From NCBI GenBank assembly GCA_031429035.1, contig JANOYU010000110.1:1-24279 (forward strand): DNA of 24,279 bases, in the 5' to 3' direction. How positions within the stretch are numbered: position 1 is the first letter of the stretch; each line of letters starts with the position of its first letter. The notes beneath the pieces were generated by a model. It had not been told where the DNA came from. It searched no databases and worked only from the letters and a program-made list of their open reading frames with translations. Origin of the DNA: Methylotenera_A sp031429035. GTDB taxonomy: Bacteria; Pseudomonadota; Gammaproteobacteria; Burkholderiales; Methylophilaceae. The position numbers and the translations under genes were made by a program. Positions 1 through 7,712 of this stretch are shown piece after piece.

Positions 1-2
1 TA

Positions 3-131
3 GCGCAGGCAGGTGATGACATATGCTGCCCACGTTGCGGCGCGCAGCCTTTGTCAAAAGCGATAGCGGGTCGATTGTTTAAATGCCGCGCATGCGGCTA
101 TAAATATCGGGTAGAGCAAAAGAATGCTTAG
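3..131 (+). CDS. zinc-ribbon protein, C-terminal end (5' truncated by window)
   Basis: An open frame enters from the left edge and stops at TAG 129-131. Its last residues contain two Cys pairs, CPRCG and CRACG, separated by about 14 residues, followed by a short basic tail (YKYRVEQKNA). This is the pattern of a treble-clef or TFIIS-like zinc ribbon that binds one zinc ion through four cysteines. Only 42 residues are visible, so the family cannot be named; the ribbon could be the tail of a nuclease, a transcription-related protein or a small regulator. It lies upstream of pyrD on the same strand with a 50-bp gap. The zinc ribbon is seen directly; any function is unknown. Confidence 0.6.
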   Translation, partial: AQAGDDICCPRCGAQPLSKAIAGRLFKCRACGYKYRVEQKNA

Positions 132-154
132 GCCAGCTCGGAAGGATTTTTGTA

Positions 155-172
155 ATGGCGCATCTCGTATAA
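155..172 (+). CDS. possible five-codon upstream ORF before pyrD
   Basis: ATG 155 follows a good Shine-Dalgarno-like GAAGGA at 141-146 by 8 bases and reads M-A-H-L-V before TAA at 170-172, just 9 bases before the pyrD start, which itself has no clear ribosome binding site. The short frame could lead ribosomes to pyrD by reinitiation or act in control of pyrimidine synthesis. It could also be chance. Nothing beyond the spacing supports translation. Confidence 0.25.
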   Translation: MAHLV

Positions 173-181
173 AATAATGCT

Positions 182-1198
182 ATGAATATTTATCAACTCG
201 CAAAACCGCTGCTGTTTCAATTAGATGCAGAATTGGCACATGACCTTACCCTTAAAACTTTAAAGTATGCTGAAAAATGTGGCGTTTTAAGTTTGTATCC
301 AAACGCGCCAGTTTGCTCGCCGCGCACCGTGATGGGCTTAACTTTTCCCAATGCTGTAGGCTTGGCGGCGGGGCTAGATAAAAATGGCGCTGTGATTGAC
401 GGCATGGCGGCACTAGGGTTTGGCTTTATTGAGATAGGTACGGTAACGCCGCGCCCGCAGCCTGGCAATGCCAAGCCGCGTTTGTTTCGCGTGGTAGAGG
501 CAGAGGGTGTTATTAATCGTTTTGGTTTTAATAATTTAGGTGTAGATAACTTAGTCACAAATGTAAAAGCGGCAAAGTATCATGGCGTTTTGGGCATTAA
601 CATCGGCAAAAATTTTGATACACCAAATGAAAAAGCGGTGGGTGATTACATTGTTTGCATGCAAAAAGTATACGCGCATGCCAGCTATATTACGGTGAAT
701 ATTTCATCGCCCAACACCAAAAATTTGCGCGATTTACAAGCGGCAGATGCTTTATCTAGCTTGCTTGGCAATTTAAAACTAGAGCAAAAAAAATTGGCAG
801 ATAAATACGGAAAATACGTGCCAATGACGCTAAAAATTGCGCCAGATTTAGACGAAAAGCAAGTGATTGAAATTGCCAATTTATTGATGCGACATCAGAT
901 AGATGGCGTGATTGCAACCAACACTACATTGGCGCGCGAGCCAGTAAAAGGCATGAAAAACGGTGCTGAGGCAGGCGGCTTGTCGGGCGCGCCCGTGCGC
1001 AACCAATCAACCTTGATCATTCAACAATTATCCAAGCAATTACAAAATTCACTGCCAATTATTGGGGTGGGCGGCATTTTAAGCGGTGCCGATGCGCAAG
1101 AAAAAATTGATGCGGGCGCTAGTCTTGTGCAAGTGTATAGTGGGCTGATTTATCAAGGGCCAGCGCTGGTGCATGATATTTGTAAAGCGCTTGGTTAA
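182..1198 (+). CDS. pyrD: dihydroorotate dehydrogenase (quinone), class 2
   Basis: Oxidises dihydroorotate to orotate with FMN and passes electrons to quinone at the inner membrane; it is the fourth step of pyrimidine synthesis. The 338 residues match the usual class 2 length (E. coli about 336). The N-terminal helix (1-40) is the membrane-associating part typical of class 2. GLAAGLDKNG (about 60-69) and NISSPNT (about 173-179) are family motifs, the latter carrying the catalytic serine that replaces the cysteine of class 1 enzymes. GVGGI near the C-terminus is the FMN phosphate-binding loop. The start at 182 fits the family N-terminus but has no clear Shine-Dalgarno; a TATAAA stretch lies only 8 bases upstream. 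Confidence 0.97.
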   Translation: MNIYQLAKPLLFQLDAELAHDLTLKTLKYAEKCGVLSLYPNAPVCSPRTVMGLTFPNAVGLAAGLDKNGAVIDGMAALGFGFIEIGTVTPRPQPGNAKPRLFRVVEAEGVINRFGFNNLGVDNLVTNVKAAKYHGVLGINIGKNFDTPNEKAVGDYIVCMQKVYAHASYITVNISSPNTKNLRDLQAADALSSLLGNLKLEQKKLADKYGKYVPMTLKIAPDLDEKQVIEIANLLMRHQIDGVIATNTTLAREPVKGMKNGAEAGGLSGAPVRNQSTLIIQQLSKQLQNSLPIIGVGGILSGADAQEKIDAGASLVQVYSGLIYQGPALVHDICKALG

Positions 1199-1315
1199 TG
1201 ATTGATAAGCTGCCTTGGCCTTTAGCGTTCTAAATCAGACAAGGCGCAAACGCAAAAAAGCTGACAACTTATATGTTTTATATACGAGGAAGATTTTTTA
1301 GATTTGCAACACAGT

Positions 1316-1930
1316 ATGATGACGAAGTCTAAAATGCCAATTTTGTATAGCTACCGTCGTTGCCCGTATGCTATGCGTGCGCGGATGGCGTTAAAACTAG
1401 CTAATATTAATGTAGAAATCCGTGAGATTTCACTGCGCGAAAAGCCGCCGCACATGCTGCAAGTTTCGCCTAAAGGCACCGTGCCAGTATTGGTGTTGCC
1501 AGATGGAAAAGTATTTGAAGAAAGCATGGAAATTATGCTATTTGCGTTAAAAGAGCAAGCCCTAGCAGCTAGTATCCATGCGGCCTGCAGGGCATTAATT
1601 GTAGAGAATGATACGCAGTTTAAACTAACTTTGGATGCTTACAAATATCCTGAACGTTACCCAGCAAACTCGCAGCTTACATATCGCCAGCAAGGCGAAG
1701 TTTTTTTACAGAAGCTAGAAAATTTATTGCTGCAAAATAGTTACTTATTAGGTGAACAATACAGCATGGCAGATATTGCAATCTTCCCATTTATTCGCCA
1801 ATTTGCAGCGGTAGATGCGACTTGGTTTGCGCAAAGTGATTATGCTAAATTGCGTAATTGGCTAAATGCTTGGCTTGAATCTGATTTATTTAAAAGCATC
1901 ATGCAAAAACAGGCGCCGTATACAGACTAA
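1316..1930 (+). CDS. glutathione S-transferase-like protein with a repeat-derived segment
   Basis: A two-domain protein of the GST superfamily. Using ATG 1316, the N-terminal thioredoxin fold (about 7-80) has the active-site motif CPYA (Cys16), the cis-proline stretch GTVPVL (54-59) and a glutathione-contacting ES pair near 69-70. The helical C-terminal domain follows (about 95-204). A single Cys in CPYA suggests an omega- or glutaredoxin-2-like thiol transferase rather than a Tyr/Ser detoxifying GST. Residues 81-94 (QALAASIHAACRAL) are encoded by a copy of the 39-bp palindromic repeat, exactly at the linker where relatives usually have a DP-rich loop. The start is uncertain: TTG 1304 lies after GAGGAAG (1286-1292), and ATG 1334 begins the conserved domain. 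Substrate unknown. Confidence 0.85.
   Translation: MMTKSKMPILYSYRRCPYAMRARMALKLANINVEIREISLREKPPHMLQVSPKGTVPVLVLPDGKVFEESMEIMLFALKEQALAASIHAACRALIVENDTQFKLTLDAYKYPERYPANSQLTYRQQGEVFLQKLENLLLQNSYLLGEQYSMADIAIFPFIRQFAAVDATWFAQSDYAKLRNWLNAWLESDLFKSIMQKQAPYTD
1557..1595 (+). repeat. 39-bp palindromic repeat, copy A (inside GST-like gene)
   Basis: The last 23 bases are identical to those of copy B, from TATCCATGCGGC onward to GGCAT. The left half is more diverged, but GCCCT and GCAG still pair with CTGCAGGGC of the right arm, so a hairpin can form. Read in the gene's frame it has no stop; the other two forward frames contain TAG. It therefore appears to be an old, in-frame insertion. Confidence 0.85.
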
Positions 1931-1944
1931 GTAATAGGGCGCAT

Positions 1945-2340
1945 TTACGGTGTTTTGGTTGATGCGGCGTTAGCTCTGTACTTTGCTTCGTTTCTAAAAG
2001 TTGTCAGTGCCTGTTTAAACCACTTGGCACTTTTTGTTTCGGCACCGTCGCATTTCACAACATAAGCTTTGTGGCTCATGCTGCTTTCTGTGGCAGCGCG
2101 CGCAATAAAGTCTTCCGTAGTGCTAATGTAGCCTTTACCCAATAGGTATTCGTATTTTTTGTTGAGGTGATTAACCGCTGCATCTGCCTGATACCAGCTG
2201 CCATTTCGGTTGAACTCACAGCCCGAGTTTTTTAAATGCGTAAATAAATAGCTAATTTCTTGCTTGGTATTGTTTGGTGCTTCGGCTGTGGCATAAAATG
2301 AAACAAATAAGGCCAATACAGCGAGAAATTTTTCCATCAT
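1945..2340 (-). CDS. DUF5329 family secreted protein
   Basis: A 131-residue protein with an N-terminal signal peptide (about 1-19, cleavage probable after ATA-EA). The mature part has the features I associate with DUF5329: EISYLF near the start, SGCEFNRNG with the first conserved Cys (about 40), WY shortly after, a helical stretch ending in a Ser-rich segment, and VVKCDG with a second Cys, followed by W-F-K-Q-A-L. The two cysteines probably form a disulfide in the periplasm. Function is unknown. An AGGT sequence about 7 bases upstream supports the start at 2340 or 2337. It follows clpA on the same strand after an 87-bp gap containing a long inverted repeat, so it is probably a separate unit. 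Confidence 0.8.
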   Translation of the reverse strand: MMEKFLAVLALFVSFYATAEAPNNTKQEISYLFTHLKNSGCEFNRNGSWYQADAAVNHLNKKYEYLLGKGYISTTEDFIARAATESSMSHKAYVVKCDGAETKSAKWFKQALTTFRNEAKYRANAASTKTP

Positions 2341-2365
2341 ATTTTACCTACACAATAAAGAAGAC

Positions 2366-2423
2366 TGCTTAACGACCTATTGCAATATCGGTTTACCAAT
2401 ATGCAGCAATAGGCAGCTAAGCA
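2366..2423 (-). terminator. long imperfect inverted repeat after clpA, possible terminator
   Basis: TGCTTA (2366-2371) pairs with TAAGCA (2418-2423), and CCTATTGC (2376-2383) pairs with GCAATAGG (2406-2413), with short ATAT pairing further in. On the minus strand the hairpin begins just after the clpA stop and is followed by a weak T-rich stretch (TCTTCTTTATT). It may end clpA transcription or stabilise the clpA mRNA 3' end. The pairing is seen; the role is inferred. Confidence 0.45.
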
Positions 2424-2427
2424 AGTT

Positions 2428-4704
2428 TTATGCAGTAGCTAGCGATGTTGGCTTTTGCTCAGATTTGTGTTCAAACTCTAGTATTACTTGGTCTTTGTCA
2501 TCAATATCCACATGCACTGCACCGCCGTTGGCCAGTTTGCCAAATAATAATTCATCTGCCAATGCTTTTCTAATGGTATCTTGAATCAATCGTGCCATAG
2601 GCCGCGCGCCCATCAGCGGGTCGAAACCTTTTTTACCTAAGTAATTTTTAAGCGCGTCGCTAAAGGTGACTTCTACTTTTTTCTCGTGCAATTGGTCTTC
2701 TAACTGCATTAAGAATTTATCCACCACACGGATAATAATATCTTGCGACAGCGAAGCAAAAGACACCGTTGCATCTAAACGGTTGCGAAACTCTGGCGAA
2801 AATAAGCGTTTAATATCAGCCGCTTCATCACCAGCTTCTTTGGCATTGGTAAACCCAATGCTCGATTTATTCAAGTTTTCCGCGCCTGCATTGGTGGTCA
2901 TAATAATGGTGACGTTTCTGAAGTCAGCTTTGCGACCGTTATTATCAGTGAGCGTACCGTGATCCATCACTTGCAGCAAAATATTGAAAATATCAGGGTG
3001 CGCTTTTTCAATTTCGTCCAGCAGCAATACACAATAAGGTTGTTTAGTAATCGCTTCCGTCATTAAGCCGCCTTGCTCAAAACCCACGTAGCCAGGCGGT
3101 GCGCCAATTAAGCGTGACACGGCATGGCGCTCCATATATTCACTCATGTCAAAACGAATCAACTCGATGCCCATAATGTACGCCAGTTGTTTGGCGACTT
3201 CGGTTTTACCGACGCCTGTTGGGCCGCTGAATAAAAAGCTGCCTACGGGTTTATTGTTGCCACCAAGGCCACTGCGCGCCATTTTAACGGCACTTGTTAA
3301 CACTTCAATAGCTTTATCCTGACCAAATACAACAGCCTTCAAATCGCGTTCCAGCGTTTTTAGCGCGGTGCGGTCGTCGGTTGAAATATTTTTGGGCGGA
3401 ATGCGAGCAATTTTAGCGATAATGTCTTCGATTTCTTTATTGCCAATCACTTTTTTCTGTTTATTTTTTGGCAAAATACGTTGTGCCGCACCCGCTTCAT
3501 CAATCACATCAATGGCTTTATCAGGCAAATGTCTGTCATTGATGTATTTTGCAGAAAGCTCGGCGGCCGTGGTAAGCGCGCTGGCACTGTATTTAACGCT
3601 ATGGTGTTCTTCAAAACGTGATTTTAAGCCTTTCAAAATTTCAATGGTTTCGGCCACGCTTGGTTCATTGACATCAATTTTTTGGAAGCGACGAGAAAGC
3701 GCATGATCTTTCTCGAAAATACCGCGATATTCTTGGTAAGTAGTTGCACCAATACACTTCAAAGTACCATTTGAAAGCGCAGGTTTCAGCAAGTTACTGG
3801 CATCAAGCGTCCCGCCGCTGGCGGCGCCTGCGCCAATCAGCGTGTGTATTTCATCAATAAATAAAATGGCATCGGGGCGTTCTGCCAGTTGCTTCATCAC
3901 GGCTTTTAAACGCGCTTCAAAATCACCACGGTATTTGGTGCCCGCTAATAATGCGCCCATATCCAGCGAATACACGGTTGCGTTGGCCAATACTTCAGGT
4001 ATTTCTTTGCCCACAATGCGGCTGGCCAAGCCCTCTGCAATGGCAGTTTTACCAACGCCAGCTTCGCCAACCAATAGCGGATTATTTTTGCGACGACGGC
4101 AAAGGGTTTGAATCACGCGCTCAAGCTCTGGCGCACGGCCAATTAATGGATCAATTTTGCCAGCCACGACTTGCGCGTTTAAATTAAGCGTAAACTGCTC
4201 TAGCGCACCAGCGGGTGAACCTTCTGCTTCGGCGTCGGTTTCAATACCTTCTGGTTTTGCATCGCCTTCTGGTATTTTGGCTACACCGTGCGAGATAAAA
4301 TTCACCACGTCTAGGCGCGTAATGCCTTGTTGGTGTAAAAAGAACACCGCATGCGAATCTTTTTCGCCATAAATGGCGACCAACACATTAGCACCAGTCA
4401 CTTCTTTTTTGCCGCTAGATTGCACATGCAACATGGCGCGCTGAATCACACGCTGAAAGCCCAGCGTCGGCTGTGTATCAACTTCATCTTCGCCGCCCAC
4501 AGTGGGCGTATGTTCTTCAATATAATGGCTTAACTCGGTACGCAGCACTTCAAATTTGGCGCCGCAGGCGCGCAATACTTCGGCCGCGGTGGGGTTATCA
4601 ATCATCGCTAGCAATAAATGCTCGACCGTGATTAACTCATGGCGCTTTTGTCGTGCGTCCATAAATGCCATATGCAAACTTACTTCTAATTCTTGCGCAA
4701 TCAT
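2428..4704 (-). CDS. clpA: ATP-dependent Clp protease ATP-binding subunit ClpA
   Basis: Hexameric AAA+ unfoldase that feeds proteins into ClpP. The 758 residues match E. coli ClpA closely. The N domain (1-145) binds ClpS. D1 has Walker A GEAGVGKT (213-220), Walker B with IDE (about 283-285) and a pore loop around KYRG (257-260). D2 has Walker A GPTGVGKT (494-501), Walker B LLLDE (560-564) and the pore loop GYVG (538-541). There is no ClpB-type middle domain. An IGF tripeptide (616-618) stands where E. coli ClpA has its IGL ClpP-docking loop, so it should partner ClpP, which is not in this window. AAGGTG five bases before the ATG is a good ribosome binding site. clpS lies upstream, 209 bp away on the same strand. 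Confidence 0.97.
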   Translation of the reverse strand: MIAQELEVSLHMAFMDARQKRHELITVEHLLLAMIDNPTAAEVLRACGAKFEVLRTELSHYIEEHTPTVGGEDEVDTQPTLGFQRVIQRAMLHVQSSGKKEVTGANVLVAIYGEKDSHAVFFLHQQGITRLDVVNFISHGVAKIPEGDAKPEGIETDAEAEGSPAGALEQFTLNLNAQVVAGKIDPLIGRAPELERVIQTLCRRRKNNPLLVGEAGVGKTAIAEGLASRIVGKEIPEVLANATVYSLDMGALLAGTKYRGDFEARLKAVMKQLAERPDAILFIDEIHTLIGAGAASGGTLDASNLLKPALSNGTLKCIGATTYQEYRGIFEKDHALSRRFQKIDVNEPSVAETIEILKGLKSRFEEHHSVKYSASALTTAAELSAKYINDRHLPDKAIDVIDEAGAAQRILPKNKQKKVIGNKEIEDIIAKIARIPPKNISTDDRTALKTLERDLKAVVFGQDKAIEVLTSAVKMARSGLGGNNKPVGSFLFSGPTGVGKTEVAKQLAYIMGIELIRFDMSEYMERHAVSRLIGAPPGYVGFEQGGLMTEAITKQPYCVLLLDEIEKAHPDIFNILLQVMDHGTLTDNNGRKADFRNVTIIMTTNAGAENLNKSSIGFTNAKEAGDEAADIKRLFSPEFRNRLDATVSFASLSQDIIIRVVDKFLMQLEDQLHEKKVEVTFSDALKNYLGKKGFDPLMGARPMARLIQDTIRKALADELLFGKLANGGAVHVDIDDKDQVILEFEHKSEQKPTSLATA

Positions 4705-4880
4705 AATATCACCTTATAAATTCATTTTACGAGTTAATCGCGGTGTCGCGTGCTCGCTCAATCCTTGCCTATACACATCATATGTCTGCGTCTTTCGCTC
4801 CGCTGCTCCTTGCGCTTAATCTCGCAAAAAGAATTTCTGAAGGTGATATTCAACATATTTAAAACTTATTCTATTACGCA

Positions 4881-4923
4881 CCTCAAGCTGGCACTTCACT
4901 TACACCGCCAGCCTCAAGCTGGC
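4881..4923 (-). repeat. 12-bp direct repeat and hairpin at the clpS 3' end
   Basis: CCTCAAGCTGGC occurs at 4881-4892 and again at 4912-4923, 31 bp apart. The second copy overlaps the clpS stop and forms a hairpin with GCCAGC (4907-4912) pairing with GCTGGC (4918-4923) around a 5-base loop. No T-run follows on the minus strand, so it is not a standard intrinsic terminator. The remaining clpS-clpA gap (4705-4880) shows nothing I can name. Confidence 0.5.
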
Positions 4924-5225
4924 TCAACCACACACTGTAGCGGGTGCTGCGCTTCTTTTGCATGCACCAATACTTGTTTCATTTTAGTTTCCGCGATGTC
5001 TTGCGGATAAACCCCGCACACCCCAGCGCCTTCTGTATGTACTTTGAGCATAATTTGCGTCGCTTGTTCACGACTTTTGTTAAAAAATCGCTCAATCGTT
5101 TCCACCACAAATTCCATCGGTGTGTAATCGTCGTTTAATAACAACACTTTGAACATCTCAGGCAGTTTTGGTTTAACTGCGCTGGGTTTAAGTGCGGTGT
5201 CACCAGTGTTATGTGTATTTGCCAT
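4914..5225 (-). CDS. clpS: ATP-dependent Clp protease adaptor ClpS
   Basis: Binds the N-terminal domain of ClpA and delivers N-end-rule substrates. The 103 residues are the usual length. NDDYTPMEFVV (31-41) is the family signature; its Asn-Asp-Asp and His63 (in VHTEG) correspond to the residues that bind the substrate alpha-amino group. The disordered N-terminal tail (1-24) is the part that enters the ClpA pore in the family. The neighbouring clpA on the same strand confirms the role. The start at 5225 fits the family length. The end of the gene overlaps a small hairpin and a 12-bp direct repeat. Confidence 0.97.
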   Translation of the reverse strand: MANTHNTGDTALKPSAVKPKLPEMFKVLLLNDDYTPMEFVVETIERFFNKSREQATQIMLKVHTEGAGVCGVYPQDIAETKMKQVLVHAKEAQHPLQCVVEPA

Positions 5226-5271
5226 GTACTTAATTATTCATTACTTAATGTGTATTTTGAGCCGAACTGAG

Positions 5272-5311
5272 AAAATTTCAAGCCCAATCTGAGTAGGGCT
5301 ATTGAAAATTT
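5272..5311 (-). terminator. hairpin between the CorB-like gene and clpS
   Basis: AAAATTTCAAGCCC (5272-5285) pairs with GGGCTATTGAAAATTT (5296-5311), with a small bulge and a 10-base loop. It lies 25 bp past the stop of the upstream minus-strand gene and is followed on that strand by GAAATTTTC. It could be a weak intrinsic terminator separating the two genes. The pairing is seen; activity is inferred. Confidence 0.5.
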
Positions 5312-5336
5312 AGATTTAATGATTAAAAACGTACTT

Positions 5337-6608
5337 TTAGGGGAATATTTTGACGCTTTTAACGATTCTATCTTGCGTTTGGATAATCTCGAGCGTATGT
5401 TCGTTCACTTTAAAGCTGGTGCCAGGCTCGGGAATGTCTTCAAAGTGCTCTAAAATTAAACCATTGAGCGTGCGCGGGCCATCAAGCGGCAAGGTTAAAT
5501 TGAGTTTTTTGTTTAAATCGCGCAAGCTACTGCTGCCATCTACTAGCCAGCTGCCATCGGCCTCGTGGCGGTGGCTGCCAATACGGCTTGGCGATTGCGT
5601 GGTAAAGTCGCCAATGACTTCTTCTAAAATATCTTCTAAGGTTACTAAGCCTTTAAATTCACCATATTCATCGACCACCAGCGCAATACGTTGGCGGTTT
5701 TCTTGAAACTGCTGAATTTGTGTATATAGCGGTGTGCCAGCAGGCACAAAATAAGGCTCTTCAATAATCTCGCGCAGGGCATCTTTGGTTAAATTATCAT
5801 CCTGCTGATACATGCGAATTTGGTTGATGACTTTGCGAATATGAATAATGCCGATAATTTCTTCATGATCGCCCTCACGCACTGGTAGCCGCGTATGGTG
5901 GCTGTTGGTAATGCGTTGAATAATATCTTCAATATCGGCATCAAAATCAATCACTTCTACTAAGGTATGCGCAGTCATCACATCATCCACGGTAATTTTT
6001 TCTAGCTCAAACAAGTTGAGTAGAATGGTGCGGTTTTTCTTTGGCATAAAATGGCCGGCGTCGGTCACAATGCTGCGTAATTCATCCATGGTGAGTGATT
6101 GCGTACTTTCGCTAAAATTAATATTAACGCGTAATAATTTAAGCAAGCCTTCTACAAATAAATTAATAAACCAGACAAATGGATAAAGCAATTTAAGTAG
6201 TGGGTAAAGAATGTAACTGCACAAAATGCCTAGTTTCTCTGGGAAGGCAGCCGCGATAACTTTGGGTGTAATTTCACTAAACACTAAAATGGCAAAAGTG
6301 ACGGTGAGGGTGCCTATCATCAGCACCCATTCGCCCTCGCCAAATAATTCAACGGTAATCAGCGTGACAAGAGTTGCAGAAGCGGCGTTAGCAAAGTTAT
6401 TACACAGCAAAATGACGCCAAGTAACTTATCTGTTTTTGCTAGCAAGGCGCTGGCCAAGCGTGCGCCGCGGTGACCTTCTTTAACCAAATGCCGTAACCG
6501 ATAACGGTTAAGCGACATCAAGCTGGTTTCAGCAACTGAGAAAAAGCCGGAAATGAGTAGCAACAAAGCTAAAATGCCAAGTTGCCAAGCGATAGGAATA
6601 TTATCCAA
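5337..6608 (-). CDS. CorB/CNNM-type membrane protein (HlyC/CorC family)
   Basis: A 423-residue inner-membrane protein with the CNNM arrangement. The DUF21 transmembrane domain (about 1-190) contains SGFFSVAETSLMSLNRYRL (20-38) and several hydrophobic helices. A pair of CBS domains (about 205-330) and a C-terminal CorC_HlyC domain (about 340-423) follow. Relatives such as E. coli YfjD/CorB and eukaryotic CNNM proteins act in Mg2+ or Co2+ export. The start codon is TTG at 6606-6608: an in-frame TAA lies just upstream and the first hydrophobic helix begins directly after it, while the next ATG falls inside the DUF21 signature. No Shine-Dalgarno is visible. In E. coli the homologue adjoins ypjD and ffh; here it lies about 14 kb away. 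Family sure, transported ion inferred. Confidence 0.9.
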   Translation of the reverse strand: MDNIPIAWQLGILALLLLISGFFSVAETSLMSLNRYRLRHLVKEGHRGARLASALLAKTDKLLGVILLCNNFANAASATLVTLITVELFGEGEWVLMIGTLTVTFAILVFSEITPKVIAAAFPEKLGILCSYILYPLLKLLYPFVWFINLFVEGLLKLLRVNINFSESTQSLTMDELRSIVTDAGHFMPKKNRTILLNLFELEKITVDDVMTAHTLVEVIDFDADIEDIIQRITNSHHTRLPVREGDHEEIIGIIHIRKVINQIRMYQQDDNLTKDALREIIEEPYFVPAGTPLYTQIQQFQENRQRIALVVDEYGEFKGLVTLEDILEEVIGDFTTQSPSRIGSHRHEADGSWLVDGSSSLRDLNKKLNLTLPLDGPRTLNGLILEHFEDIPEPGTSFKVNEHTLEIIQTQDRIVKSVKIFP

Positions 6609-6624
6609 AGGGTGTTAAATCGTT

Positions 6625-6630
6625 ATTATA
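6625..6630 (-). promoter_or_regulatory. possible -10 element for the CorB-like gene
   Basis: A perfect TATAAT on the minus strand lies 16 bases before the TTG start of the CorB-like gene, predicting a very short leader. No good -35 is visible at 16-18 bp spacing, so this rests on one hexamer in an AT-rich gap. Confidence 0.3.
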
Positions 6631-6702
6631 ATATTTTAGTTTAACTGCAAATTAATCTAATAATCAAGCGTTTAAATGTGTCTGGTTCTCAAATAACAAA
6701 GC

Positions 6703-7647
6703 TTATGGCGTAGCTTCTGCTTCAAGCTCGCTGGTTTTCTTTTCCACATCGCCAATTAAGTTGGCACGGCTTACGCCCAACCACATGGCAATGGGGCAAG
6801 CCACTAGCACAGAAGAATAAATGCCAAATAAAATACCAATGGTGAGTGCCAGCGCAAAGTTGTGCAAAATCTCGCCACCAAATAGCAACATAGAACCGAC
6901 CATGGTTTGCGTCATTAAGTGGGTAATCACAGTGCGGCTCATGGTGCGGGTAATGGCGTTATCAATCACTTGCACCACCGATGCTTTACGCATTTTTCTA
7001 AAGTTTTCGCGTACTCGGTCAAACACCACCACAGATTCATTTACTGAGTAGCCTAGCACTGCCAAAATTGCCGCCAGCACAGTTAAGTTGAATTCCCATT
7101 GAAAATATGCAAAAAAACCTAAAATAATCACCACATCGTGCAAATTGGCGATAATCGCCGCAACCGCAAAGCGCCACTCAAAACGAACGGCTAGGTAAGC
7201 CATAATGCCCAATGACACAACTAATAATGCCAAACCACCATTAGAATATAGCTCATCGCCCACTTGCGAGCCAACAGATTCTACGCGGCGCACTTCTACC
7301 GTTGAATCGGCCGCTTTAAGTGCGGTGGTAATTGATTCTGACAACGCAGCAATTGACATTTCTTTTACTAAGGGCAAACGAATCAGCACATCTTGGCTGG
7401 TGCCAAAGTTTTGAACGGTGACATCTTTTAAGCCAGTGCCAGCAATGGCTTTACGAATGTTATCGATATTGGCGGCTTGCGGGTAGCTCACCTCCATTGC
7501 AGTGCCGCCTGTAAAATCTACGCCGTAATGCAAGCCTTTAGACCACAGAAAAAATACGGCAAGCAAAAAGGTAATGAGTGAAATAGCCGTGGTAATGCGG
7601 CCATAACTCATAAATGGGATGTCATGTTTAATTCTAAATAATTCCAT
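6703..7647 (-). CDS. secF: protein translocase subunit SecF
   Basis: Inner-membrane partner of SecD that uses proton motive force to help proteins complete passage through SecYEG. The 314 residues fit the family. GVDFTGGT (42-49) after the first membrane helix is the family signature. A periplasmic P4-like domain (about 50-130) is followed by five helices, including a GYSVNESVVVFDRVREN segment (about 197-213), the helix-4 proton-relay region. The C-terminal tail is acidic (VEKKTSELEAEA). It follows secD after 65 bp on the same strand, in the usual yajC-secD-secF order, and is probably cotranscribed. Ribosome binding is weak (AAGAAA). Confidence 0.97.
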   Translation of the reverse strand: MELFRIKHDIPFMSYGRITTAISLITFLLAVFFLWSKGLHYGVDFTGGTAMEVSYPQAANIDNIRKAIAGTGLKDVTVQNFGTSQDVLIRLPLVKEMSIAALSESITTALKAADSTVEVRRVESVGSQVGDELYSNGGLALLVVSLGIMAYLAVRFEWRFAVAAIIANLHDVVIILGFFAYFQWEFNLTVLAAILAVLGYSVNESVVVFDRVRENFRKMRKASVVQVIDNAITRTMSRTVITHLMTQTMVGSMLLFGGEILHNFALALTIGILFGIYSSVLVACPIAMWLGVSRANLIGDVEKKTSELEAEATP

Positions 7648-7712
7648 AATTTTTCTTAAGCTTTACTTTAAAATATTAGTTCTAGGTAAATAATAGTTTA
7701 GGCGGTATCAAG

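Noticed and set aside
150..182. Promoter for pyrD with TATAAA at 168-173
   Set aside because: No acceptable -35 lies 16-18 bp upstream, and the hexamer sits in an AT-rich stretch.
1211..1250. Possible terminator after pyrD (CCTTG with CAAGG)
   Set aside because: The stem is only 5-6 bp with a loop of over 20 bases and no T-run.
3368..4372. Several overlapping plus-strand frames opposite clpA
   Set aside because: clpA is full length with all motifs; these frames overlap each other, lack ribosome binding sites and resemble no protein.
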